Assembly: GCF_000239695.1 (NCBI RefSeq)
Contig: NZ_JH470338.1
Span: 1,582,439-1,646,438 of the forward strand
Direction: 5' to 3'
From: Actinomyces graevenitzii C83
GTDB taxonomy: Bacteria > Actinomycetota > Actinomycetes > Actinomycetales > Actinomycetaceae
DNA length: 64,000 bases
Numbering within the stretch: the first letter of the stretch is position 1; each line of letters starts with the position of its first letter. The position numbers and the translations under genes were made by a program. Below the pieces are notes generated by a model. The model worked only from the letters and a program-made list of their open reading frames with translations, made no database searches and had not been told where the DNA came from. Shown piece after piece: positions 27,569 through 35,031 of the stretch.

Positions 27569-27881
27569 GCGTTTGGTGCTGGCCCCCATTGGCTGGTACC
27601 GCAAGTACATTTCCCCAGCTATAGCGCCGCGTTGCCGCTACTATCCCAGCTGTTCCACCTACGCCGTCGAGGCTATTGAAGTACACGGAGTTTTTAAGGG
27701 ATTAGCGTTGAGCGCGTGGCGCATTTTGCGTTGCAATCCCTATAGCCGTGGCGGCGTGGATCATGTGCCCGAGGTGGGGCACTGGCGTTACGCCTACCCC
27801 AAAGATGTAGCCCGCTTCCAGGTGCCTAGTGCGTCTGCGGGCCAAGATGCGCCGCAGACGCGGCAAGGCCAGCTTGGCTGA
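27555..27881 (+). CDS. yidD: Membrane protein insertion efficiency factor YidD
   Basis: A 108-residue protein. Signatures: [31 protein letters not shown] and [14 protein letters not shown]. YidD assists YidC-dependent membrane insertion at the inner face of the membrane. GTG start inside the end of rnpA; yidC follows after 18 bases. The C-terminal 25 residues are poorly conserved in the family. Confidence 0.94.
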   Translation: MKVFKRLVLAPIGWYRKYISPAIAPRCRYYPSCSTYAVEAIEVHGVFKGLALSAWRILRCNPYSRGGVDHVPEVGHWRYAYPKDVARFQVPSASAGQDAPQTRQGQLG

Positions 27882-27899
27882 CCATAAAAGGAGAGTTTA

Positions 27900-29054
27900 A
27901 TGGACGGACTGCTAATGCCACTGAAGGTGGCCGAAGCTTGGGTGATGGTTACCATCCACAAGCTGCTGGTTGCCATCGGTATGAGTGATGGACCCGGCCC
28001 TGCCTGGGTGCTGTCAATCGTAGGCCTAACCGTAGCGGTGCGAGTGCTGATCATGCCGCTGTTTGTGAAGCAGATTCGCTCTTCACGCGGTATGCAAGCC
28101 ATGCAGCCTGAGCTGCGCGCCCTGCAGAACAAGTACAAGGGTAAGAAAGACCCCGCATCGCAGGAGCGTATGCGTGAAGAAATGATGGCGCTGTACCGCA
28201 AGCACGGTACCAACCCGCTGTCTTCATGCTTGCCGATGCTGATCCAGATACCGATCTTCTTCGCGCTATTCCGTGTGCTGGCTCGCCTGCAGGAAATCGC
28301 TAACTCTGCCGGTAGCGCCCACCCGGTAAAGATTGGTCCGCTAACTCCCGCCTTGGCAGCGGATGTGCAGGCCTCCAGCCTGTTTGGGGCGCCGCTGAGC
28401 TCTTCCTTTATGAATGGCAGCTCTGCCACCGTAAAGATCGTGACCATGGTGCTGATCGTGCTGATGACTGCCACGCAGTTCTACACCATGCACCAGCTGA
28501 CCATGAAGAACATGCCTAAGTCAGTTACCGAATCTGACAACCCGGCTATGCGTAGCCAGCGCATGATGATGTACGGTATGCCGCTGATCTTCTTCATTAC
28601 CGGCCCTCAGTTCCAGGTTGGTGTGTTGATCTACTGGCTGGTTTCCAACGTATGGACCATGGGTCAGCAGTGGTGGACTATCCGCAATATGCCCGCAGTT
28701 GGCTCTGAAGCCTACAAGAAGCGCCAGGAGCGCCGTCGTCGTAAGGGCCTGCCGCCCGACGACGAAAAGAAATCCGCAGCCGGCAGTGAGGACGAAGCGG
28801 CGTCGTCGGGGCCTGGACAGCGAGTCCAGCCGGTACGTAACAACCGCAAGAAAAAGAAGAACCGCACCGCCTCCACCGCTGAGCAGCGCTACGCTGAGCG
28901 CGCCCGCGAACGCCAGCAGGCTTTTGACGCCAGCGGCGCTAAGGATGGCGACGCTAAGGATACTGGCGGGGCTGCTAGCGCTAAGAGCGGCAACAAGCCT
29001 GGCGGCTCCAAGAAGAAAAAGGGTTCTAAGGGCGGTAACTCCGCTAAGAAGTAG
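27900..29054 (+). CDS. yidC: Membrane protein insertase YidC
   Basis: A 384-residue Oxa1/YidC insertase. Helices at about 35-55, 100-125, 175-200 and 220-260 surround the conserved hydrophilic groove residue in VAVRVLIMPLFVKQIRSSR. LSSCLPMLIQIPIFFALFRV and PQFQVGVLIYWLVSNVWTM are family motifs. The last 100 residues are strongly basic and low-complexity (GSKKKKGSKGGNSAKK), which fits ribosome binding at the exit tunnel. An ATG preceded by AAAGGAG supports the start. Confidence 0.95.
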   Translation: MDGLLMPLKVAEAWVMVTIHKLLVAIGMSDGPGPAWVLSIVGLTVAVRVLIMPLFVKQIRSSRGMQAMQPELRALQNKYKGKKDPASQERMREEMMALYRKHGTNPLSSCLPMLIQIPIFFALFRVLARLQEIANSAGSAHPVKIGPLTPALAADVQASSLFGAPLSSSFMNGSSATVKIVTMVLIVLMTATQFYTMHQLTMKNMPKSVTESDNPAMRSQRMMMYGMPLIFFITGPQFQVGVLIYWLVSNVWTMGQQWWTIRNMPAVGSEAYKKRQERRRRKGLPPDDEKKSAAGSEDEAASSGPGQRVQPVRNNRKKKKNRTASTAEQRYAERARERQQAFDASGAKDGDAKDTGGAASAKSGNKPGGSKKKKGSKGGNSAKK

Positions 29055-29105
29055 TTCTTATAAAACTAATAAGACTTAGTTATAACTAGTGGAAGGAGTT
29101 TTCTG

Positions 29106-29777
29106 GTGAGCCAGGAAACCGTCAAGCAGCTTGAGGAAGAAGGCGAAGTCGGCGCTGACTACCTAGAAGAGCTACTGGATATTGCCGATCTAGGCGGGGA
29201 TATCGATATTGATGTGGATCACGGGCGCGCCTCCGTGGCCATCATCCCCGGCGAGGATGGCGACGAGCGTGAGCTAGCCGCCCTGGTGGGCCGCGACGGT
29301 GAGGTGCTTGAAGCCCTCCAGGAGCTGACCCGCCTGGCTGTACAGGCCCGCACCGGTTCGCGTTCGCGCCTAATGCTAGACATCGCTGGTTACCGCGAGG
29401 AGCGCCGCCAGCAGCTGACTGCTATCGCCGCTGAGGCGGTTAAGTCTGTGTTGGCTAGCGGCAAGCCGGTAGCGCTGGAGGCCATGAACCCCTTCGAGCG
29501 CAAGGTCTGCCACGACGTGGTTGCTAACGCCGGCCTGGTCTCTGAATCTGAGGGGGTAGAGCCGCACCGTCACGTGGTGGTTCTGCCCGTCGACGACGCC
29601 GAAGACGAGGTTGACGAGGCTGAAGAGGGCACTGAGGTGGCGGCTGACGCGGCCGACGCGGCTGCCGAAGCCGGGGCCGCTGAAGTTGGCGCCGTCGAGT
29701 CCGAGACTGCCGAAGCCAAGGCTGCCGAGTCCGCTGAGACTGTAGACAGCCCGGCCGACGCCGTCGAGGAAGCCTGA
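29106..29777 (+). CDS. khpB: KH/R3H RNA-binding protein (KhpB/Jag, EloR type)
   Basis: A 223-residue RNA-binding protein. The KH domain (about 40-110) has LAALVGRDGEVLEALQELTRLAV, where the GxxG-like loop is GRDG. The R3H domain (about 110-165) contains MNPFERKVCHDVV and VEPHRHVVV (R-x3-H). It lacks the Jag-N domain of firmicute EloR, as is normal in actinobacteria. The final 60 residues are acidic Ala/Glu repeats. It is encoded between yidC and rsmG in the conserved order. GTG start after GGAAGGAG. Confidence 0.92.
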   Translation: MSQETVKQLEEEGEVGADYLEELLDIADLGGDIDIDVDHGRASVAIIPGEDGDERELAALVGRDGEVLEALQELTRLAVQARTGSRSRLMLDIAGYREERRQQLTAIAAEAVKSVLASGKPVALEAMNPFERKVCHDVVANAGLVSESEGVEPHRHVVVLPVDDAEDEVDEAEEGTEVAADAADAAAEAGAAEVGAVESETAEAKAAESAETVDSPADAVEEA

Positions 29778-29778
29778 A

Positions 29779-30483
29779 ATGAGCCATAACCCCCAGGGGG
29801 AGCGCTCCCAGGGTGAGCAGGCCGAGGGCACTCAGGGTCAGCCGGGTGAGCTAGCGGGCCTGCAGGATCTGGAAGTGCCCACCGCCGAAATGCGCGACAT
29901 GTTCGGCATGGCCTGGTCTGGCCTGGAGCACTACGCCCAGATGCTGGCTGAGGAGGGGCAATTGCGGGGGCTGATCGGCCCGCGCGAGCTACCGCGTCTC
30001 TACTCGCGCCACCTGGTTAACAGTGCGGCGGTGGTGCCTTTCCTGCCCAGGCACGGTAGCGTGGCGGATCTAGGTTCAGGCGCGGGGCTGCCCGGAGTGG
30101 TGGTGGCCTTGTCTCGTCCGGATCTGGAAGTGACCCTGATTGAGCCGATGGAGCGCCGCTGTGCCTGGCTAGAGCTGGTGGCTGAGGAGCTAGACCTGGA
30201 CAATGTGCGGGTGTGGCGGGGCCGGGCCGAAGAAATGCGTGAGCGTTTCGATGTGGTGACCGCCCGGGCTGTGGCCAACCTGAGCAAGCTGACCCGCATG
30301 GCTTCTCCGCTGATCGCCCCCGGTGGCGTGTTGCTGGCCCTGAAGGGGGAGCAGGCTCAGCGCGAGATTGATGACGCCAAGTACGTTATTAAGAAGGCCA
30401 AGCTGCTGCCGGCAGTGCTACATGAAGTGGTTACTAACGACGACGACGTCACCCGCGTGGTGGAGGTGCGTCGGCCCCGCTAA
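29779..30483 (+). CDS. rsmG: 16S rRNA (guanine527-N7)-methyltransferase RsmG
   Basis: A 234-residue SAM-dependent methyltransferase (GidB). SAM motif VADLGSGAGLPGVVVAL at about 93-110, then LIEPMERRCAWLELVAEEL and DVVTARAVANLSKL. It methylates G527 of 16S rRNA; loss gives low-level streptomycin resistance in other bacteria. The Gln-rich first 30 residues are an extension. The start is the ATG one base after the khpB stop. Confidence 0.94.
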   Translation: MSHNPQGERSQGEQAEGTQGQPGELAGLQDLEVPTAEMRDMFGMAWSGLEHYAQMLAEEGQLRGLIGPRELPRLYSRHLVNSAAVVPFLPRHGSVADLGSGAGLPGVVVALSRPDLEVTLIEPMERRCAWLELVAEELDLDNVRVWRGRAEEMRERFDVVTARAVANLSKLTRMASPLIAPGGVLLALKGEQAQREIDDAKYVIKKAKLLPAVLHEVVTNDDDVTRVVEVRRPR

Positions 30484-30551
30484 GGCTGGCTCAGGCTAAG
30501 GCTGAGTTCAAGCTAAAACTGGACCCAACCAAGGGTGGCCAAATAACGTGA

Positions 30552-30586
30552 GCGAGGCTCGGGAAACCGGGCCTCGCTTTTGTTTT
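30552..30586 (+). terminator. Rho-independent terminator of the rpmH-rsmG operon
   Basis: GCGAGGCTCGG and CCGGGCCTCGC form a stem with a GAAA loop, followed by TTTTGTTTT. Confidence 0.92.
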
Positions 30587-30692
30587 GAATGCTGTAGGAC
30601 GTAGTGCGATGAGGTTGATCTAGGGCGCTAAAAACCGCGAACCCCAGTTTCCAAAATTTGGGCATTTTGCGAAGTATAATGTCAAGTTAAGA

Positions 30693-30781
30693 GTTTTCCC
30701 CGCTCACGCAGGGATGATCCGGTTTCCGGAACTGTTTCGCAGGTTACCGATGTGTTTTCCCCGCTCACGCGGGGATGAACC
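30693..30781 (+). CRISPR. Minimal CRISPR array: two repeats, one 33-bp spacer, type I-E-like repeat
   Basis: Two 28-bp repeats at 30693-30720 and 30754-30781 begin GTTTTCCCCGCTCACGC and end in ATGAACC in copy 2 (ATGATCC in copy 1). Copy 1 differs at two positions: the G of the CGGGG stem arm is A, and A is T near the end. The 33-bp spacer (30721-30753) gives the 61-bp period normal for type I-E. The repeat closely resembles I-E repeats of actinobacteria, with CCCCGC/GCGGGG stem arms. An A/T-richer stretch with TATAAT (30675-30680) lies just upstream, where a leader would be. No cas gene is present in the window. Confidence 0.85.
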
Positions 30782-30814
30782 CTGCACTATCAGCCAGTGA
30801 TTTAACTGATTGCT

Positions 30815-30852
30815 AACTAGTGGGGCCCGGCAGTGCCGGACCCCACTAGTTT
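30815..30852. terminator. Strong palindromic hairpin between the CRISPR remnant and parA
   Basis: Near-perfect stem ACTAGTGGGGCCCGGCA/TGCCGGACCCCACTAGT with a one- to three-base tip, flanked by AA and TTTTA. On the plus strand it is a good terminator for anything transcribed through the array. The 592-bp gap rsmG-parA thus holds a terminator, the array, this hairpin and one parS site. Confidence 0.75.
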
Positions 30853-30969
30853 TATGTGCATAGTGAAGTGGCTGCGCTCATCTAGGCGTGGCTTTTATGG
30901 CTGTGCTCCAGCAGTTCTACTTGTTAACTGTGTGACTGGTGTGACTGGAGAGGTCAGCCTGTTGCATGT

Positions 30970-30985
30970 TGTTTCACGTGAAACA
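30970..30985. promoter_or_regulatory. parS: parS site 1 (upstream of parA)
   Basis: Perfect TGTTTCACGTGAAACA, the bacterial consensus for ParB loading. It lies 91 bases before the chosen parA start, so ParB bound here could also repress parAB. Confidence 0.95.
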
Positions 30986-31075
30986 ACTGTATTATTTTTT
31001 GGTGCGCCTGACCTTTGTGAGGGCGTCGATCGCGTAAACTTTAGTCCTGATCTGATCGCACTCGTGAGGAGCAAA

Positions 31076-31984
31076 GTGTCCGGCTCATCCATTTTCGACC
31101 AACTCAAGGCTGATACCACCGCCCTGGAGAAGGTGCGTGAGCTAGGCTTTGCTGCACCCACCCAGACCCGAGTTATCGCCGTCGCTAACCAAAAAGGCGG
31201 CGTCGGCAAAACTTCAACTGCGGTAAACGTAGCTGCGGCACTAGCCGAAGCGGGCCTAAGGGTACTGCTTATTGACGCTGACCCGCAGGGTAACGCCTCC
31301 ACCGCATTCGGGCTGGAACACCCCGAGGGTGAACCTTCCGTCTATGACGTGATAGTGGAAGGTAAACCCATTAGCCAGGTAGCGAAGGTTACCGAGCTAG
31401 GGGAGAACCTACAGGTAGTGGTGTCCAATATCGATCTTTCTTCAGTGGAGATTGATCTACTAGAGGCGGTCGGGCGCCAATCACGACTACGCGAAGCAGT
31501 TCGCAACTACCTCATTGAGGTAAACCGTAGTGGCGGCAAGCGCGTGGACTACGTGATTATCGACTGCCCGCCCTCACTTGGCATTATCACCATTAACGCT
31601 TTCGTGGCCGCCGGTGAAGTGCTAATCCCCATGCAGGCCGAGTACTACGCCCTTGAAGGCTTGGCCCTGCTTACCCGTTCTATCGATCGTATTGCCAAGG
31701 TTTACAACCCGGCTCTGCACGTATCGATGATCGCCCTTACCATGTTCGATAAGCGCACCATGTTGGCGCGCGACGTCGAATCCGAGGTGAAAACCTACTT
31801 CCCCCACGCCACGCTAGAAACCAAGATTCCTAGGTCGGTTCGTATTGCCGAGGCCCCTTCCTACGGCGAACCGGTGGTCACCTGGGACCCGCGCTCAACC
31901 GGCGCGGTGGCATACAAACGACTGGCACAAGAAATTTCAATGCGCGGGATTACCCAGCCCGGCGTCGCTCCTAAGGAAAACTGA
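31076..31984 (+). CDS. parA: Chromosome partitioning ATPase ParA
   Basis: A 302-residue deviant-Walker ATPase. The P-loop KGGVGKTSTAVNV follows VIAVANQ at about residues 40-52, with LLIDADPQGNAS and YVIIDCPPSLG as further motifs. It binds DNA non-specifically as an ATP dimer and moves ParB-parS complexes. I start at the GTG at 31076 after GAGGAG; the reading frame is open much further upstream (to 30833), but that part spans a parS site and the hairpin and gives no protein-like sequence. One base separates its stop from the parB ATG. Confidence 0.93.
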   Translation: MSGSSIFDQLKADTTALEKVRELGFAAPTQTRVIAVANQKGGVGKTSTAVNVAAALAEAGLRVLLIDADPQGNASTAFGLEHPEGEPSVYDVIVEGKPISQVAKVTELGENLQVVVSNIDLSSVEIDLLEAVGRQSRLREAVRNYLIEVNRSGGKRVDYVIIDCPPSLGIITINAFVAAGEVLIPMQAEYYALEGLALLTRSIDRIAKVYNPALHVSMIALTMFDKRTMLARDVESEVKTYFPHATLETKIPRSVRIAEAPSYGEPVVTWDPRSTGAVAYKRLAQEISMRGITQPGVAPKEN

Positions 31985-31985
31985 C

Positions 31986-33191
31986 ATGGCTAAAAACCGT
32001 CGAGGGCTAGGTCGTGGCCTCGCCTCATTGATCCCAGAACCCGCCGAGCAAGAAGTTGTTTCCCGTCCTGCGCACAACACCGCTGAGGCTACTGGCACTG
32101 ATGGCCAGCGCCCCACGGATCTGTTCTTCGCGGGCAGTTCGGAAACTTCCGAGATTGTCACCTCCCTGCTAGCCCCCGCCCCGCGCCGCGATCGAGGCTC
32201 TCGTAAAAAGAGTGTTTCACGTGAAACGGTTACTGGCGGCACTCTCTCGTTGGCTAGTGGGTCCGCTGTTTCTAACGACGACGCCGCTGCCGCCGCTGCC
32301 GCCACTGAGGGTGCGGAGCCGGTTGAGTTGGTGGATGTGCCCGGCACTAGCTTCGCCGAAATTCCGGTTGACGCGATTGTGCCCAACCGGCGTCAGCCAC
32401 GGACTTATTTTGATCAGGCAGAAATTGCCGAGCTGTCAGCTTCAATTAAAGAAGTTGGTTTACTACAGCCGATCGTGGTGCGCCCCTGGCCTGAAAGCGA
32501 GCCACTGCCCGATGGTGTTTCACGTGAAACGCTGCCTGGTGGACGCGCCTACGAGCTGGTTATGGGTGAGCGGCGTCTGCGCGCCTCGCGCGAGGCTGGC
32601 CTGGAAACCATTCCCGCGATTGTGCGTACAACCGCAGACGATGATCTGCTGCGTGACGCCCTGCTGGAAAACCTACACCGCGTCCAGCTGAACCCGCTGG
32701 AAGAAGCGGCCGCCTACCAGCAGCTGCTAGACGACTTTGGGTGCACCCAAAGTGAGCTGGCTGAGCGCATTGCCCGCTCCCGCTCCCAGATTGCTAATAC
32801 ATTGCGTCTAATGAAGCTGCCGCCGTCGGTACAAAACCAGCTCACTGACGGCTCCCTGTCTGCTGGTCACGCCCGCGCCCTGCTGGGTCTGCCTGACGCT
32901 GAGGCTATGGAAAAACTGGCTGAGCGCATCGTTAACGAGGGTCTGTCGGTGCGCAACACTGAGGAGCAGGTGGCCTTGCAGGTGGACGCCGCTGAGGCGG
33001 GGGAGACCAAGGTTAAGGCCCGTAACCGCGCAGTGCTTAACCGTGAGCTTTCCACCAAACTCTCAGGTATTTTCGACGCGCGCGTGAAGGTCACTCAGGG
33101 CGCCAAGAAGGGCAAGATCGTCATCGAATTTAGCGGCGGCGAAGACCTAGACCGAATCGTCGGCTCGCTAACTTCAGCCTCCAAAAACTAG
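31986..33191 (+). CDS. parB: Chromosome partitioning protein ParB
   Basis: A 401-residue CTPase clamp. It starts MAKNRRGLGRGLASLIPE. The N-terminal CTP-binding domain has IVPNRRQPRTYFD, YELVMGERRLRASREAGL and LLENLHRVQLNPLEEA; the parS-binding helix-turn-helix follows (TQSELAERIARSRSQIAN). The C-terminal dimer domain ends the protein. About 100 residues of Ser/Ala/Gly-rich linker precede the core. Two of the parS sites lie inside this gene and are read as VSRET in the protein. The ATG start at 31986 is one base after parA. Confidence 0.95.
   Translation: MAKNRRGLGRGLASLIPEPAEQEVVSRPAHNTAEATGTDGQRPTDLFFAGSSETSEIVTSLLAPAPRRDRGSRKKSVSRETVTGGTLSLASGSAVSNDDAAAAAAATEGAEPVELVDVPGTSFAEIPVDAIVPNRRQPRTYFDQAEIAELSASIKEVGLLQPIVVRPWPESEPLPDGVSRETLPGGRAYELVMGERRLRASREAGLETIPAIVRTTADDDLLRDALLENLHRVQLNPLEEAAAYQQLLDDFGCTQSELAERIARSRSQIANTLRLMKLPPSVQNQLTDGSLSAGHARALLGLPDAEAMEKLAERIVNEGLSVRNTEEQVALQVDAAEAGETKVKARNRAVLNRELSTKLSGIFDARVKVTQGAKKGKIVIEFSGGEDLDRIVGSLTSASKN
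32213..32228. promoter_or_regulatory. parS: parS site 2 (inside parB)
   Basis: TGTTTCACGTGAAACG, 15 of 16 consensus bases, within the linker-coding part of parB; translated as VSRET. Confidence 0.9.
32516..32531. promoter_or_regulatory. parS: parS site 3 (inside parB)
   Basis: TGTTTCACGTGAAACG, again 15 of 16, coding for VSRET inside the CTP-binding domain of ParB. Confidence 0.9.
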
Positions 33192-33316
33192 CGCCAGTGC
33201 CCAGCTGCAGCCTTCTCGCACCTGCGCTGGGTGCCAAGGCGCTGGCGTAGCAGGCGGCGGGGCAGGCGCTTACAAGCCAGCAAGCTGTTTGTCAGCACAT
33301 CAATCTGCTGACAAAC

Positions 33317-33350
33317 GGGGCGGCCAAGTTCTAACGAACTTGGCCGCCCC
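33317..33350 (+). terminator. Terminator of parAB
   Basis: A 15-bp perfect stem GGGGCGGCCAAGTTC/GAACTTGGCCGCCCC with a TAAC loop, followed by TACGTTTTG. Confidence 0.85.
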
Positions 33351-33378
33351 TACGTTTTGCTTGTTTCGTTAAACCTTA

Positions 33379-33480
33379 GCTCGCGAAGATTTAGCGCTTG
33401 TGCAGATTTAGTGGCTCAATTTAACTGCTTGTGCAGTTCTAGCAGCTTGCGCAGTTCTAGTGGCTCGTACAGATTTGGCT
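33379..33480. repeat. Degenerate ~18-bp tandem repeats after parB
   Basis: Five or so copies of GCT(T/C)G(T/C)(G/A)CAG(A/T)T(T/C)TAG(T/C)(G/A), partly interrupted, fill most of the gap between the parB terminator and the ECF promoter. No ORF or conserved structure was recognised. The rest of the 471-bp gap holds the DtxR-like operator. Confidence 0.7.
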
Positions 33481-33613
33481 AGATCCACAATCAGGCTCAG
33501 GCTTGCCACTGGTGCCTAGATGCTGGTGCAAGCTAAGAGCGGTCATGCATAGCGTCATTTAGAAAAGCGCAGGTAAAGGGCTAAAAGTCTCATGCGAAAA
33601 CCTCAAAACAGGG

Positions 33614-33641
33614 TAACCTAACTTAGGTTATATAAACCTTA
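33614..33641 (+). promoter_or_regulatory. DtxR/IdeR-like iron box upstream of the ECF module
   Basis: 33623-33641 reads TTAGGTTATATAAACCTTA, matching the 19-bp consensus TTAGGTTAGSCTAACCTAA at about 15 positions; the mismatches are mainly in the centre. It overlaps a perfect 17-bp palindrome TAACCTAACTTAGGTTA (33614-33630). The site is 22 bases before the S-component ATG, where a bound repressor would block transcription. Iron-dependent control is an inference from this match. Confidence 0.6.
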
Positions 33642-33662
33642 TCTTCGTGAAGGATCACGATA

Positions 33663-34262
33663 ATGTCTCAGGTTACTGGGTCGGGTGTTACAAAGGCACG
33701 CTCGGCCGTCACGATCGGTGCATTCACAGCTGTTTACTTCGTCCTAATGTGGTGCTCGGGAATGCTGGGTTTCTTTGGCCCCGCGTTCATGTTTGTTGGC
33801 TGGATTATTGGGCTTATCCTCAACGGGCCGGTCATCATGCTGATGCTGGTGCGCTCACGCATGTTTGGCACGCTCACGATCATGGGAGGCATCGTTGCGC
33901 TCCTGATGGTCCTAACCGGCCACTCATGGGTTACCTTGCCGGTTACCCTGGTGCTTGGTTTCCTAGCTGACCTCGTTGCTCGCAGCGGCGGCTACCTAAG
34001 CGCATCTCGCAACATCGCGGCATACGTGCTGGTCTCCCTGTGGATGATTGGCCCGCTTGCGCCAATCTTTTTCGCCCCTGACTCCTACTATGCAGATGTT
34101 GCCTCCTCAATGGGGCAAGACTACGCCGATAGTATGCGCGCACTCTTTAGCCCCGCAGTGATTGGGGGATGGCTCGTTGCCGCCATGATCATCGCGTTCA
34201 TCGGCGGGCTCATCGGCCGCTTCCTGCTACGCAAGCACTTCGCTAAGGCCGGCGTTGCCTGA
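33663..34262 (+). CDS. ECF transporter S component, MptD/Trep_Strep (TIGR02185-type) family
   Basis: A 199-residue membrane protein with about five or six helices and a strongly basic end (RFLLRKHFAKAG), the recognised pattern of the Trep_Strep/MptD S components. The conserved glycine-rich helix GFFGPAFMFVGWIIGLILNGPV lies near residues 35-56. S components bind the substrate in the membrane and pair with EcfT and EcfA ATPases. The substrate is not shown by sequence. The two siderophore-type ABC genes downstream and the iron box suggest a metal chelate, haem or precursor. ATG after AAGGA; the stop overlaps ecfT by eight bases. Confidence 0.8.
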   Translation: MSQVTGSGVTKARSAVTIGAFTAVYFVLMWCSGMLGFFGPAFMFVGWIIGLILNGPVIMLMLVRSRMFGTLTIMGGIVALLMVLTGHSWVTLPVTLVLGFLADLVARSGGYLSASRNIAAYVLVSLWMIGPLAPIFFAPDSYYADVASSMGQDYADSMRALFSPAVIGGWLVAAMIIAFIGGLIGRFLLRKHFAKAGVA

Positions 34263-35031
34263 GATTTCGCCGGCCGAGTCCGCCCCCGGTGAGTCGCCAA
34301 GCCGGCTGGATCCGCGCACAAAGCTGCTGGCCCTGCTGGTGCTTAACGCGCTGGTTATGCGGGCAAGTCCCACGACGACGCTCATCGCCGTGCAGGTGCT
34401 GGCTGTGGCCGCCCTGGCCTGGGAGGTAAGTACCAAGTCTGCGCTGCGTATAGGTTTTGGATGCCTCATCTGCGACGTGATCTACCTGGGCTCTCCCCTC
34501 CTGGTTACCTGGATGCAGTCAGCAGCTTGGCCGCATCCCGTGGCGCTCACAATCGGCACCTGCGCGGCAATCATGTACTGGTTTGCGCGTTTCTTCGCGG
34601 GCTTCGGCCTGGCCCTGTACGTGTACCGCACCACCAGGATCGGACAGATGAAAGCCGCCCTGCGCGCCATTCACCTGCCGCGCATCTTCGTTGATGCCCT
34701 GGTGGTTGCCTTCCGGGTAATCCCCACAGTAGGGGCGGAGGCGGTCGCCATCCGTGAAGCAATGCAGATGCGCGGCGTCGACCTCAGCACACGTGGCGTG
34801 CTACGCCACCCACTCGTGATCGCCGAGCAATTCCTAGTGCCACTACTTTCATCCATCGCGCGCGTGGCCGACGACCTAGCGGCCTCCAGCGTGGTTCGCG
34901 GCCTAGGCAGCTCTACGCGCCCCACCAGCCTTACGCAGCTACGCGCCACAGGCTGGGACGCACTAGCTCTTGCCTGCATTGCCGCTGTAATTGCCCTTGA
35001 ATACTGCTGCTACCTGGGAATCCTGCCATGA
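34255..35031 (+). CDS. ECF transporter T component (EcfT)
   Basis: A 258-residue transmembrane scaffold. EcfT motifs are visible: DPRTKLLALLVLNALV at about 19-34, the first Ala-Arg-Gly-type coupling helix in AIREAMQMRGVDL and the second in DDLAASSVVRGLGSS, both docking to the ATPases. The start appears to be a TTG at 34255, overlapping the S-component stop; no ATG or GTG lies close by in frame before the first motif. It couples ATP hydrolysis to toppling of the S component. Confidence 0.85.
   Translation: MPEISPAESAPGESPSRLDPRTKLLALLVLNALVMRASPTTTLIAVQVLAVAALAWEVSTKSALRIGFGCLICDVIYLGSPLLVTWMQSAAWPHPVALTIGTCAAIMYWFARFFAGFGLALYVYRTTRIGQMKAALRAIHLPRIFVDALVVAFRVIPTVGAEAVAIREAMQMRGVDLSTRGVLRHPLVIAEQFLVPLLSSIARVADDLAASSVVRGLGSSTRPTSLTQLRATGWDALALACIAAVIALEYCCYLGILP

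Noticed and set aside
30833..31075. N-terminal extension of ParA to 30833
   Set aside because: Would include the hairpin end and a parS site and has no similarity to ParA; the GTG at 31076 has a GAGGAG site.
33192..33662. Riboswitch before the ECF S component
   Set aside because: ECF genes often have vitamin riboswitches, but no thiamine, cobalamin, FMN or preQ1 hallmark was seen; the gap holds a terminator, tandem repeats and the iron-box-like site.
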